Shown: positions 1-8,728 of the stretch, one piece after another | How positions within the stretch are numbered: the stretch's first letter is position 1 | Layout: each line of letters begins with the position of its first letter | Source: Sulfuricaulis sp. | Lineage (GTDB): Bacteria; Pseudomonadota; Gammaproteobacteria; Acidiferrobacterales; Sulfurifustaceae | Direction of reading: 5' to 3' | Assembly (NCBI RefSeq): GCF_024653915.1 | Contig: NZ_JANLGY010000001.1 | Span: 61,510 to 125,509 of the forward strand | Length of the DNA stretch: 64,000 nt | Made by a program: the position numbers and the translations under genes | Notes under the pieces: model-generated | Seen by the model: the letters and a program-made list of their open reading frames with translations, nothing else | Database searches by the model: none | What the model was told of the DNA's origin: nothing

Positions 1-967
1 ACAGTGCATCGCCCGGCGTTTTGACCCAACGTCCATTCACCGCGGTTCTATCCGCTGCCGGAATTTCCCAGCAGGCCTCAAATCCGCGGAAGTGATCCAC
101 GCGCACTAAATCGAAACGCCTGAATTCGGTGGTCATGCGCGCAATCCACCAGCGGAATCCGTCTGCCTGCATCCGGTTCCAACGGTACAATGGGTTTCCC
201 CAACGCTGGCCTTGTGCGGAAAAATAATCTGGCGGCACTCCCGCTACCATCGCAGGCTGTCCACTGTCATCGAGCTGGAAATATTCGCGCTGAGTCCAGA
301 CATCGACGCTGTCATGCGCCACGAATATCGGCATGTCTCCGAACAGCAGTACGTTGCGCTCCGCCGCGTACGTGCGCAGCGCCTGCCACTGACGCTCAAA
401 GACAAATTGCTCGAAATACACATGCGCAATTTCATCGATAAGCCGCACGCGCACCGCGGCCAAGGCCTCCGGTTCACGGTCGCGCAACGGTGCCGGCCAC
501 TGGAACCAGGCCTGGCCGGAATATTCCCGGCGCAAAGCGCGATACAGCGCATAGTCTTCCAGCCAGTGCGCTTGCGCGTTGATAAACGTCTCAAAGGCCT
601 GAATCTCGGATTCCGAAGCGCGCTGCATGAAGGTGGTATGCGCTTGTGTGAGCCGATCGAGACGATAAGTGATGGCATTTACCGTGCTGTCGGGCTTGTC
701 CCCTTCCAGCCATCCCCATTCGACGAGCCTGTCGAGGCTGATGAGCATGGGATTGCCGGCGTGCAGCGACAACGCCGCATAGGGTGAGCCGTCGCGATGC
801 GTCGGACCGAGCGGCAACATCTGCCAAACACTGAATCCGGTCTGCGCCAGGAGATCCACAAAACGGTGTGCATCGGCACCCAGGTCGCCATTGCCGACGC
901 CGCCCGGCAACGACGTGGGATGGAGCAACACCCCGGCGCGCCGCTGTTCGAGGACGGCGGGAATCAT
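1..967 (-). CDS. malQ: 4-alpha-glucanotransferase (amylomaltase), N-terminal part
   Basis: Partial gene: the first 322 codons are present and the rest lies beyond the left edge. The family (GH77) transfers alpha-1,4-glucan segments between maltodextrins in the cytoplasm. The translated N-terminus has the family motif RRAGVLLHPTSLPGG (residues 9-23), then GNPLYRW. The segment LVRVDHFRGF carries the expected nucleophile Asp at about residue 291. The acid/base Glu lies outside the window. The ATG overlaps the stop of the upstream GH57 gene (ATGA), so it is translationally coupled in a glgC-GH57-malQ operon and fits glycogen turnover. Confidence 0.93.
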   Translation of the reverse strand, partial: MIPAVLEQRRAGVLLHPTSLPGGVGNGDLGADAHRFVDLLAQTGFSVWQMLPLGPTHRDGSPYAALSLHAGNPMLISLDRLVEWGWLEGDKPDSTVNAITYRLDRLTQAHTTFMQRASESEIQAFETFINAQAHWLEDYALYRALRREYSGQAWFQWPAPLRDREPEALAAVRVRLIDEIAHVYFEQFVFERQWQALRTYAAERNVLLFGDMPIFVAHDSVDVWTQREYFQLDDSGQPAMVAGVPPDYFSAQGQRWGNPLYRWNRMQADGFRWWIARMTTEFRRFDLVRVDHFRGFEACWEIPAADRTAVNGRWVKTPGDAL

Positions 968-2670
968 CCGGTGGAAAGCTGACCGGGGCGCATGGTGCCA
1001 CCGTGCACGGGAGCACCCCCGCCACGCGTGAATACTTGCGCCAGATATTCCGGTGGCTCCACGCCAATCAGTTGATACAGGTTGGTGAGATGCAGACGGT
1101 AAAGCTGTTCAAAATCGGCCACCGTTGTGGCCGGATTATCGCCACCGAACCACCAGAACCAATCCGAGCCCTCGCAGATGGCAAGCTGGCGCCTGGCGCG
1201 TTCAAGGTGTGACGCATCGAGGCGGACCATCGCGTCGTCAAATGCGCGCTTGGCGTCACCGAGCATGTCCCAACCGCGGTTCTTGTCCGGCTCGCCGATC
1301 CAGGTTGACAGCGTGCCGTATACCCACGATCCGGTGACAAGCTGGCGCAGAGGTTTGGCTGCCACGGATTTCAGGCAATCGGAGAAAGTGGTCAGTTCGA
1401 TACCGGGGTGTTCCGACAGACGTCGATAAAGCGCACTTAGAAAGAAATAGGCATTCTCCGGGTAGTGCTCCCACGCATTCTCCCCATCCATGATGATCGA
1501 AACAACATGCTCGGGGTGTGCGCGGCAGCAATGCGCGATGTTTTCCAGATGATGCACGAGGTTGCTGACCGCGTCTTCGGCGTGCCAGGTGGCATAAGTG
1601 AAGCCGATGAGATCCGACAATCCGTCGTCGCGGAAGAAACAGCTCATGCCGCTCTCGGCAACTGAATAATGCCGGTATAGCCAGGCCTCTTTCATGTGGT
1701 GATCCGCGTGGCCCGAATGGATCAGACTGTTGTGAAGCACAGCCTCGCCGCTCGCGGCCCAACGGAAACCCGCTGCCGCCAGCAATTTCAGGGTGGGTGC
1801 GCTCACCGCACCCTCCGATGGCCAGCAACCAACGGGCGCAAAACCAAAATGCCGACGGAACGTTTCAATGCCTTCACGGATATGCCAGCTTGCACGCTCT
1901 TCGCCGCCGGGATACTGCGGCAACAATGGCAAAGGTGCCTGCGGCATGGCTTCGCGCGCACAGGAAAAATCAAGCAACAATGGCGAAATGGGATGGGCAT
2001 AGGGCGTGACGGAAAGTTCAATCTGCCCGCGCGCGGCCAACTGTGCGTAGCGAGGAATCACGTTCGACAGCAATTCGCCGATGACGGTGAGCAACTCGCG
2101 CCGATCGTGGAGCGTGTAACCCGACGCTTTTTCCAGCAAACGCCTGACGCGTGCATCGCCGCGGCGCACCGTTTCGCCGAGCCAGGCGAGGTGATACCAC
2201 ACCAGCAGATCCGCAAGGTACTGGTTACTCATGTAACGGAGGGAATCGTGATGCGCCACAATCCATTTCGCCATGTCAGCCAAACGGCGATAGGCAGGAT
2301 ATCGGTCTATCATGCGCGACTCATTGGCGCGCAGGCAGGCCTTGATGAGCATTACGCGCTGTTCTTCCGAAGGCGGCAACGCGGGACTGACAAGAGCGGC
2401 GAGCACGGGATCTCGGATGGAAAGACTGTTGGTGAGAAAACCTTCGACCTGCTTTGCATAGTCTTCTATCTGCTCAAGCAGCAGCGGAGCGAAATTGACT
2501 ACAACGCGTGCCGCGGGCACGCCCTCGAGATGCGCCACCATGTCGGTGTAGTCCTTGATGGCGTGCAGATAAGTCCATGGCAGGTGGTGGTTGCCGCTTA
2601 CCAGGTCGCGATATTCCGGTTGGTGCATGTGCCAACAGAGAACAACTTTTAAGCGGATGTCATCGGGCAT
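964..2670 (-). CDS. Glycoside hydrolase family 57 (alpha-amylase / glucanotransferase type)
   Basis: 568-residue GH57 enzyme predicted to act on alpha-glucans in the cytoplasm; no signal peptide is visible. The N-terminal [12 protein letters not shown] (11-22) is the GH57 first conserved region. [10 protein letters not shown] contains the likely nucleophile Glu286, and [10 protein letters not shown] the likely acid/base Asp395. It differs from the second GH57 gene of this window (8729-10324), which belongs to the branching-enzyme subgroup. The start overlaps the glgC stop by 11 bp and the stop overlaps malQ by 4 bp, so the three form one operon. Exact specificity (amylase, amylopullulanase or glucanotransferase) cannot be read from sequence alone. 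Confidence 0.9.
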   Translation of the reverse strand: MPDDIRLKVVLCWHMHQPEYRDLVSGNHHLPWTYLHAIKDYTDMVAHLEGVPAARVVVNFAPLLLEQIEDYAKQVEGFLTNSLSIRDPVLAALVSPALPPSEEQRVMLIKACLRANESRMIDRYPAYRRLADMAKWIVAHHDSLRYMSNQYLADLLVWYHLAWLGETVRRGDARVRRLLEKASGYTLHDRRELLTVIGELLSNVIPRYAQLAARGQIELSVTPYAHPISPLLLDFSCAREAMPQAPLPLLPQYPGGEERASWHIREGIETFRRHFGFAPVGCWPSEGAVSAPTLKLLAAAGFRWAASGEAVLHNSLIHSGHADHHMKEAWLYRHYSVAESGMSCFFRDDGLSDLIGFTYATWHAEDAVSNLVHHLENIAHCCRAHPEHVVSIIMDGENAWEHYPENAYFFLSALYRRLSEHPGIELTTFSDCLKSVAAKPLRQLVTGSWVYGTLSTWIGEPDKNRGWDMLGDAKRAFDDAMVRLDASHLERARRQLAICEGSDWFWWFGGDNPATTVADFEQLYRLHLTNLYQLIGVEPPEYLAQVFTRGGGAPVHGGTMRPGQLSTG

Positions 2671-3928
2671 GATGCATTTCCTGGCCCAGCATCTCCGGCG
2701 TGACCAACACTACCCCCCCGGGGCTTACGTAGAATCGTTTGGCGTCTTCTTCGAGATTCTCCCCGATCACCGTGCCTTCCGGGACACTACAGCCCTTGTC
2801 AATCACCGTCCGCTTGAGCCGACAATGGCGGTTGATTACGACATCCGGCAATACAACGGAATCAACAACGTCGCAGTAAGAGTGCACCTTGGCGTTCGAG
2901 AACAGCACAGAATGGCTTATGCGCGACCCGGAGATGACGCAGCCACCCGACACCATCGAATCCACGGCCATGCCGCGGCGGTCGTCGTCATCGAATACGA
3001 ATTTGGCCGGCGGCAGCTGTTCCTGATAGGTCCAGATCGGCCACTTGGCGTCGTAGAGATTGAGCTCGGGCGTGACCCCGACCAGCTCGATGTTCGCCTC
3101 CCAGAAGGCGTCGATGGTGCCCACGTCGCGCCAGTAAGGCTGTGCACCCGTGGCCGGATCACGGAACGGGTAGGCCATGACGCGATAGGAATCGATGATC
3201 GAGGGAATGACGTCTTTGCCGAAATCATGCGATGAATACGCGGTGTCGGCGTCGCGGATGAGCTGCTCGTACAGGAACCGGGTGTTGAACAGGTAAATTC
3301 CCATGGAGGCCAACGTGGTATCAGGACGGCCTGGTATAGATTCCGGATTTTCCGGCTTCTCCTGAAACCCAATAATCTTGCTGTTCGTGTCCACTTGCAC
3401 CACGCCAAACTCACGCGCTCGCGTCACCGGCACTTCGACACAGCCAACGGTAACGTCTGCCTTGCTGTCGATGTGATGCAGCAGCATCGAGCCATAATCC
3501 ATCTTGTAAACATGATCGCCAGCGAGGATCAGCACGTAGGACGGATCGTGGTTTCGAATAATGTCGAGATTCTGGTAAACCGCATCGGCGGTGCCGGTGT
3601 ACCAGGAAGTCTCGATGCGCTGCTGGGCCGGCAAGAGTTCCACAAATTCATTCAGCTCGCCGCGCAGAAAGCCCCAGCCGCGCTGGATGTGCTTGATGAG
3701 CGAATGCGCCTTGTACTGTGTTAGCACTCCGACACGTCGTATGCCGGAATTCATGCAGTTCGAGAGCGGGAAATCGATAATACGGAACTTGCCACCAAAG
3801 GGCATCGAAGGTTTGGCGCGCCACAGGGTGAGATGCTTCAATCGCGATCCGCGCCCACCGGCGAGAATGAGGGCCAGGGTGTCGCGTGTCAGTCTGGTGA
3901 TGTGTTGTGAGGATTGGCCCGGATTCAC
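2660..3928 (-). CDS. glgC: Glucose-1-phosphate adenylyltransferase
   Basis: 422 residues, normal length. It makes ADP-glucose from ATP and glucose-1-phosphate, the committed step of bacterial glycogen synthesis. The nucleotidyl-transferase signature [15 protein letters not shown] begins at residue 20 and is followed by [25 protein letters not shown] lies in the sugar-phosphate site and a left-handed beta-helix-like C-terminus follows. It is first in the minus-strand operon glgC-GH57-malQ and divergent from glgA across a 253-bp spacer. Allosteric control by glycolytic intermediates is known for the family but not visible here. Confidence 0.97.
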   Translation of the reverse strand: MNPGQSSQHITRLTRDTLALILAGGRGSRLKHLTLWRAKPSMPFGGKFRIIDFPLSNCMNSGIRRVGVLTQYKAHSLIKHIQRGWGFLRGELNEFVELLPAQQRIETSWYTGTADAVYQNLDIIRNHDPSYVLILAGDHVYKMDYGSMLLHHIDSKADVTVGCVEVPVTRAREFGVVQVDTNSKIIGFQEKPENPESIPGRPDTTLASMGIYLFNTRFLYEQLIRDADTAYSSHDFGKDVIPSIIDSYRVMAYPFRDPATGAQPYWRDVGTIDAFWEANIELVGVTPELNLYDAKWPIWTYQEQLPPAKFVFDDDDRRGMAVDSMVSGGCVISGSRISHSVLFSNAKVHSYCDVVDSVVLPDVVINRHCRLKRTVIDKGCSVPEGTVIGENLEEDAKRFYVSPGGVVLVTPEMLGQEMHHAR

Positions 3929-4057
3929 GATCGCACTTCCTTTGGAGTCGGCTGTCCCGCGTAATTATCCATATACGGCGATGATTTCTGAATTTACCAC
4001 AACACCATGAATTCAAATACACTACCCGCTTCCGGGAAACAATGATCAAAAGAATTC

Positions 4058-4152
4058 AAGCCACGGGGACACGGGGAAAAGCATGTAAAAGGGCAAGGAA
4101 GACTTTCCTGCTCTGCTGCTGCCTTTCATGCCCCGTGCTCCCCGTGGTTTAA
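4058..4152. repeat. Intergenic inverted repeat, CCACGGGGAnCACGGGG type
   Basis: The left arm AAGCCACGGGGACACGGGG (4058-4076) and right arm CCCCGTGCTCCCCGTGGTTT (4131-4150) can form a long hairpin with about 55 nt between the arms. A second copy of the same family lies at 8595-8689. It sits in the glgC/glgA divergent spacer, ending about 30 bp before the glgA start. Confidence 0.8.
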
Positions 4153-4181
4153 GATTTTGGTTTTCATTTAAAAGACTCAAA

Positions 4182-5690
4182 ATGCCGAAAATCCTGTTCG
4201 TGGCGAGCGAGGCCCACCCGCTGGTCAAAACCGGCGGTTTGGGCGATGTCGCCGGCAGCCTGCCCGTCGCGTTGCAGTCTCTGCGCGCCGACGTGCGTCT
4301 GCTGCTCCCTGCCTACCGCGACACCCTGGCGCGCACCGGCAAACTCAAACACGTGGTCACTTTGACCGTTCCCGGCCTCGAATCGCCCGTGAGAATCCTC
4401 GAAGGCAAGCTGCCTGGTACGCCGGTCATTGCATGGCTTGTCGATTTTCCGCCCGCTTACGACCGGCCCGGCAATCCCTATCTTGACCCCCACGGTCAAC
4501 CTTGGCCAGACAATCCCATGCGCTACGCACTGCTGGCGCATGTGGCCACGGCGCTGGCGCTCGGTCGCACAACACTTAAGTGGCTCCCAGACGTGGTGCA
4601 CTGTCACGACTGGCAGACAGGGCTGGTGCCGGTGCTGCTGGCGCGGGAAAAATCAAGACCGTCGACGCTTTTCACCATCCACAATCTTTCCTATCAGGGT
4701 CTTTTCCCCTACCAGACTTTCACGGCACTCGCGTTGCCACAAGAACTTTGGTCACCCGAAGCGGTCGAGTTTCACGGCCAGATGTCGTTCATAAAGGGCG
4801 GCCTCGTGTTTGCCGATCAACTAACCACCGTTAGCCCAAACTATGCGCGTGAAATCCAGACGCCAGAATTCGGTGACGGTCTGGATGGTCTATTGCGCCA
4901 TCGCGCCGCCCGGTTGACCGGGATTCTGAACGGCATCGACGATACAGAATGGAATCCGGCGCGTGACTCGTTTATCAGCAAGCCTTTTTCCCTGCGCCAA
5001 CCACGTAACAAGACTGCCAACAAGCTGGCACTGCAAAAAGAATTCGGTTTGCCGCAGGATAAAAACACAGCGCTGATTGGCATGGTCGGCAGACTGGTGC
5101 AACAGAAAGGTATAGATCTGGTGCTCGACACGCTCCCCGCGCTCATGCATCGGCCCTTGCAACTGGTGTTGCTGGGAAGCGGAGAGACTGGATACGAAGA
5201 CTCCCTGCGTAAACAGGCCATGCGCTACGCTGACCGGCTCGCGGTATGCATCGGTTATGACGAGGGGTTGGCGCACCGGATCGAAGCTGGGTCGGACATG
5301 TTCCTGATGCCGTCACGCTTCGAGCCCTGCGGGTTGAATCAGCTCTACAGCCTGCGTTACGGAACCATTCCAATCGTCCATCGAGTTGGCGGCCTGGCTG
5401 ACACCGTGGTGGACGCCACGGATGAAAACATCGCGAACGGCAAGGCCAATGGCATCGTTTTCCAGGAAGCGCATGCTGGTACGTTGCTTGGAGCCGTGGA
5501 TCGTGCACTCGCGCTGTGGAGAGATGCTGGGCGCTGGAAACGAATCATGTCCGTCGGAATGCGTCAGGATTTCTCCTGGCGTCGCAGTGCTGCCGAATAT
5601 CTGCAACTATACAAGCGCTTGCAAAACTCCGCGCCGGGTGTCCGTCAACGCGAAAGAAAATCGGCTACTTCCTCCAGCCGTCGGCGGTGA
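4182..5690 (+). CDS. glgA: Glycogen synthase (ADP-glucose), GT5 family
   Basis: 502 residues from the chosen ATG. It transfers glucose from ADP-glucose to the non-reducing end of glycogen. MPKILFVASEAHPLVKTGGL places the ADP-glucose-binding KTGGL at residues 16-20. The C-terminal GT-B half has RFEPCGLNQLYSLRYG with the E-X7-E motif. An ATG 54 bp upstream (4128) is in frame but lies in the repeat and would add a non-homologous 18-residue tail, so 4182 is preferred. The 3' end overlaps the convergent hydrolase gene by 46 bp. It divides the glycogen locus with glgC on the opposite strand. Confidence 0.96.
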   Translation: MPKILFVASEAHPLVKTGGLGDVAGSLPVALQSLRADVRLLLPAYRDTLARTGKLKHVVTLTVPGLESPVRILEGKLPGTPVIAWLVDFPPAYDRPGNPYLDPHGQPWPDNPMRYALLAHVATALALGRTTLKWLPDVVHCHDWQTGLVPVLLAREKSRPSTLFTIHNLSYQGLFPYQTFTALALPQELWSPEAVEFHGQMSFIKGGLVFADQLTTVSPNYAREIQTPEFGDGLDGLLRHRAARLTGILNGIDDTEWNPARDSFISKPFSLRQPRNKTANKLALQKEFGLPQDKNTALIGMVGRLVQQKGIDLVLDTLPALMHRPLQLVLLGSGETGYEDSLRKQAMRYADRLAVCIGYDEGLAHRIEAGSDMFLMPSRFEPCGLNQLYSLRYGTIPIVHRVGGLADTVVDATDENIANGKANGIVFQEAHAGTLLGAVDRALALWRDAGRWKRIMSVGMRQDFSWRRSAAEYLQLYKRLQNSAPGVRQRERKSATSSSRRR

Positions 5691-6466
5691 ATCCCGGGCG
5701 TGGCATCCTGAAACGGATGCGCGTAATCCAGGCGTCGCACTACCCTGCCGCCACGATCCTTTACCGCGATCATGAGCTCCTCCATTTCCGCTGGCCACAC
5801 GACACGATCGCGCTCCCCGATGACAAGCTGCAGACGTGAGCAGTCTGCCGGCAGATGATTAGCGGGATCGAACTGCTCAGGGCACCCCAGGTGTGAAATA
5901 CGGCTGGGCGAAGAGTCCACAACAAGCGCGGAATATTCACTGGTGGCGCCTACGGCATTCAAGAGAATAATCCCGCCCATCGACATGCCGTATAGAACGC
6001 GGCGGGAATAATCCTGGCGGTTGAGATGCGCAACGATCTCGCGATAATCGGAAACAATGGCATTCAGCCGGCTGCTGCCCGCGGAGAGGCCGTAACCCCG
6101 ATAATCGTAAACGTAAACATCAAATCCCCGGTCGCGGAAGACTTGCAACTCACCCATGATTTGGTCAGCAAGCATGGCATTGCCTTGCGCCACCAGCAGA
6201 TACCCCCGGGGATTCCCCGAAGCACGCAAGCGGTAACCACCGAGCCGGCGTTTATCAAGGGTTTCGAAATGGATGGGTTCAACGCCGCGTAGGCCTGCCA
6301 GTCTTCGAGAATCCGGCGAGCCGGCGGCACGACGAAATGTCCAGAATGCCAGCGGCTCGCGCACGAAACCACACACACTGAATTCCGGATCGGGCTTGTC
6401 GGTCTCGAACGAACCCATGGCATGAACGCTACCCACGGCCATCATGCCCAGCAGCGCGCCCGCCAC
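5645..6466 (-). CDS. Alpha/beta-fold hydrolase, probably exported
   Basis: 273 residues. The sequence shows an N-terminal hydrophobic stretch (MAGALLGMMAVGSVHAMG) that could be a signal peptide. The nucleophile elbow GMSMGG gives Ser162, with a candidate acid in GERDRVV and a candidate His in YAHPF near the C-terminus. The YDYRGYGLS segment is typical of lipase/acylaminoacyl-peptidase-like hydrolases. The substrate is unknown. The start codon is GTG at 6466; ATG at 6445 is an alternative. It lies 40 bp downstream of hpf on the same strand and overlaps the end of glgA convergently. Confidence 0.75.
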   Translation of the reverse strand: MAGALLGMMAVGSVHAMGSFETDKPDPEFSVCGFVREPLAFWTFRRAAGSPDSRRLAGLRGVEPIHFETLDKRRLGGYRLRASGNPRGYLLVAQGNAMLADQIMGELQVFRDRGFDVYVYDYRGYGLSAGSSRLNAIVSDYREIVAHLNRQDYSRRVLYGMSMGGIILLNAVGATSEYSALVVDSSPSRISHLGCPEQFDPANHLPADCSRLQLVIGERDRVVWPAEMEELMIAVKDRGGRVVRRLDYAHPFQDATPGIHRRRLEEVADFLSR

Positions 6467-6506
6467 AGCGCGGGGGCAATTTCCGCGACAAGGCGCGGCG
6501 CGAAAA

Positions 6507-6848
6507 TCAGGTGCCAGGCGTGGAATGGGCCTTCACATCGCCACGCTGACGCCGCGCGAAATCCTCCAGCTGCCGGGTGATGGCGACAAAGGCATCGCGG
6601 ATCGCGACATAGACATCCTCATGCTGCGCCTTGTTCGCCACCAATTCCGCGCCGGGCACGGAGAGGTCAATATGAACGCTGTAGAGCTTGCCTTGATGCT
6701 GGTGTCGCTGCGGCGTCTCCACCACCACACGACAGCTGATGATCTTTTCATGAAAGCGGCTGAGTTTCTCGGCTTTCTCGCGGATACGGGACTCGACGGC
6801 GTCGGATTGCGGCATGTCTTTCAAGGTTATCTGCAACGGAATCTGCAT
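6507..6848 (-). CDS. hpf: Ribosome hibernation-promoting factor-like protein (RaiA/HPF)
   Basis: 113 residues, the short form of the sigma-54-modulation/HPF family, which binds the 30S decoding region in starved cells. Visible family features are the N-terminal ITLKDMPQSDAVESRI and REKAEKLSRFH segments, a central VVVETPQRHQHQG strand and a C-terminal DVYVAIRDAF helix. The third codon of the longer frame is chosen as start because AAGGGGAG sits 7 nt before it, whereas the upstream ATG is only 1 nt from that site. It lies with other small stress-type genes beside the glycogen locus. Confidence 0.85.
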   Translation of the reverse strand: MQIPLQITLKDMPQSDAVESRIREKAEKLSRFHEKIISCRVVVETPQRHQHQGKLYSVHIDLSVPGAELVANKAQHEDVYVAIRDAFVAITRQLEDFARRQRGDVKAHSTPGT

Positions 6849-6936
6849 AATCATGCTCCCCTTTGGTGCATAGGTAACTGGTAAGCGTGACTCCCTTCTC
6901 GCGAATCACATCCTGAACGACAAGGATACCCTGATT

Positions 6937-7152
6937 TCAGATTTTCCGCTCCTTGTAGTACGGATCCACCCAGCAGCGCGGCAGGCGCTCGCCGGAAAGG
7001 AATGTCATATCGGACTTGCGGAAGCCGGTCGGGTCCGGCATCTCTTCACCGGCGTGGAACCTGCCCTTGACTTCATTCCTGAAAGGATTAGAGAGGGCTT
7101 CGACATCCATCACTTCCACAATGTCGCCACTCGAAACGTGCCTGAGAAACAT
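6937..7152 (-). CDS. Small conserved-type hypothetical protein (71 aa)
   Basis: 71 residues with a strong ribosome-binding site (AAGGAGG, 5 nt before ATG). The sequence MFLRHVSSGDIVEVMDV... ends in LPRCWVDPYYKERKI. It has no membrane segment or recognised catalytic motif. It is followed by hpf and preceded by the SAP-domain gene on the same strand, so the three may be co-transcribed. I do not recognise a function. Confidence 0.7.
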   Translation of the reverse strand: MFLRHVSSGDIVEVMDVEALSNPFRNEVKGRFHAGEEMPDPTGFRKSDMTFLSGERLPRCWVDPYYKERKI

Positions 7153-7185
7153 GGCGCCTCCTTCACCTTGTCCGTGCCACCGACT

Positions 7186-7392
7186 TCAGGAGTGTTTCGC
7201 GCTCCTGGCCGTGGCGAAACAATCTTCGCGCCACTGGCAAGCGGTTTGATCGCACACACCTTCATAGGCTGTGGCGAAACAGTCGAAATTGCCTTCCTTG
7301 ATCTGGATCGCCTTGATCAATTCGGCTTTCTCGGCCTTACCGAGTGCCAGCCCCTGCTCACGGGCAATTTCGCGTATCCTCTGGATTTTCAT
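7186..7392 (-). CDS. Small SAP/Rho-N-like helix-turn protein
   Basis: 68 residues. The N-terminal MKIQRIREIAREQGLALGKA followed by EKAELIKAIQIKEG is an SAP-like (helix-extension-helix) nucleic-acid-binding motif. The C-terminal half has four Cys (FDCFATA, GVCDQTACQW, DCFA), which might bind metal; that is inference. The start is supported by AAGGAGG 7 nt before ATG. A related helix pair occurs in the neighbouring DUF4912 protein on the other strand. Confidence 0.75.
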   Translation of the reverse strand: MKIQRIREIAREQGLALGKAEKAELIKAIQIKEGNFDCFATAYEGVCDQTACQWREDCFATARSAKHS

Positions 7393-7582
7393 GGTCTCGC
7401 CTCCTTGCGAATGTTAGGAACACCCAAGAGACGTCTGCCCAGTAGCAAAATAATGGCGCGGCAGGCGTATTTCTACTTTGACGGATATCAATAAATCATA
7501 TCTGTTCCAAGAGCGCCGTATGCCTGCTATTCCTCTCCGCGCGCCGGCTTGGGTCTTTACAATTCCGGCTCGGAGTGGAAGG

Positions 7583-8572
7583 ATGACAGATATTCGCCAG
7601 TCGGATTTTTTTCTCAACACCAAGTCTTCGTCAGTGAAACTCGATACCTCAAGCAAAAACCTCAAGGAACTGCGCGCCTTGGCCCGATCCCGCGGTCTGC
7701 GCGGATATTCCAAATTGTCGCACAGCGAACTCGAAAAGCTATTGTCGCGACCTAACGGGCACAAACCGGTTGTCGCGGGGATAAGCGTGAAAGCGGCGCC
7801 AAAAAAGACAAAGAGCGCGGTCCGGGCCAAATCCCGCTCAACCGCACCCAATGCGACCGCGCGCACCAAAAAGAAGCAGCCAACCATCCCGGCCGGTCAC
7901 CCCGCTGCACACGTTGCCTCGGAGACTCAATCCTTGGCGCCGAAGTGGGAATGGGCCACCGACACCCAGCGCCAATACGCGGATGAGGAACAGGTCGAAA
8001 GCGCGAAATATGCCATTGTTCCGCCCGGCGTGACGGCGCCTCGCGTTGAAATGGCCGATCTCAACGAAAATATCGATGATCTTCCGCCGGTTAACGAACC
8101 CATGCTTTGTCTGCTGCCGCAGAAGCCCGGCGTGCTGCACGGTTATTGGATCATGCCGCCGGGCGCAATGCCGAATCCTCAAGCGCTCAAGCTCCGTCTC
8201 GGGCGCATCGCCCGCGAAACCTTTGAAGTCATCGATGAAATCACCCTTCCACATGAACGCGGGCATTGGTATTTCCACGTGGATGAGGCCGCTGATATGG
8301 GCGCAGTATTTTTGCTACTGGGTTACTACGAGCCGGGCGGGCGTTTCGTCAGCGTGAATCGCCGCGGCATTGCGCGCATTCCGAATCTGTATGCCTCTGA
8401 TCGCACTGATCGCCTGTGGTGGGTGAGCGAGGAGCAATTCCGTACCATGTACCGGCGCGCGGGCGGTTACGTCCGTGGCCCACATCTGGGCTGGGCCGCT
8501 TCGATCAGCAGTCCCGGCGGCGCGCCTTCTTCTGACCATCTCGCCAAGCCGGGCAACGTCAGCAGTCGTTAA
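7583..8572 (+). CDS. DUF4912-type protein with N-terminal Rho-N/SAP-like motif
   Basis: 329 residues from the chosen ATG, which has GGAG 7 nt upstream; in-frame ATGs at 7478 and 7520 are alternatives with poorer sites. Residues about 26-53 (LKELRALARSRGLRGYSKLS) are Rho-N/SAP-like. A basic Ala/Lys/Pro linker follows. The C-terminal half (LPQKPGVLHGYWIMPPG ... GHWYFHVDEAADMGAVFLL) resembles DUF4912, a domain I know as a frequent neighbour of GH57 branching enzymes. Such a gene lies 156 bp downstream. A carbohydrate-related role is inference from context. Confidence 0.75.
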   Translation: MTDIRQSDFFLNTKSSSVKLDTSSKNLKELRALARSRGLRGYSKLSHSELEKLLSRPNGHKPVVAGISVKAAPKKTKSAVRAKSRSTAPNATARTKKKQPTIPAGHPAAHVASETQSLAPKWEWATDTQRQYADEEQVESAKYAIVPPGVTAPRVEMADLNENIDDLPPVNEPMLCLLPQKPGVLHGYWIMPPGAMPNPQALKLRLGRIARETFEVIDEITLPHERGHWYFHVDEAADMGAVFLLLGYYEPGGRFVSVNRRGIARIPNLYASDRTDRLWWVSEEQFRTMYRRAGGYVRGPHLGWAASISSPGGAPSSDHLAKPGNVSSR

Positions 8573-8594
8573 GTATTCCTTTGAAAAAGAATCT

Positions 8595-8689
8595 TAAACC
8601 ACAGGGAGCACGGGGAATCAAGGCTAACGGAAAAACGGAACGGCTGTTCTTGTCCTGTCACGCGCCCTTCCCCGTGTTCCCCGTGGTTT
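8595..8689. repeat. Intergenic inverted repeat, second copy of the 4058 family
   Basis: The arms TAAACCACAGGGAGCACGGGG (8595-8614) and CCCCGTGTTCCCCGTGGTTT (8670-8689) match the arms of the element at 4058-4152, with a different loop. It lies between the DUF4912 gene and the GH57 branching-enzyme gene. Confidence 0.8.
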
Positions 8690-8728
8690 GAATTGATTTT
8701 GTTACCGGTTCTTTAGGATATTTCCACG

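Noticed and set aside
1696..2652. 318-codon plus-strand frame
   Set aside because: Lies wholly inside the GH57 gene on the other strand, whose catalytic motifs are intact; shadow of GC-rich coding.
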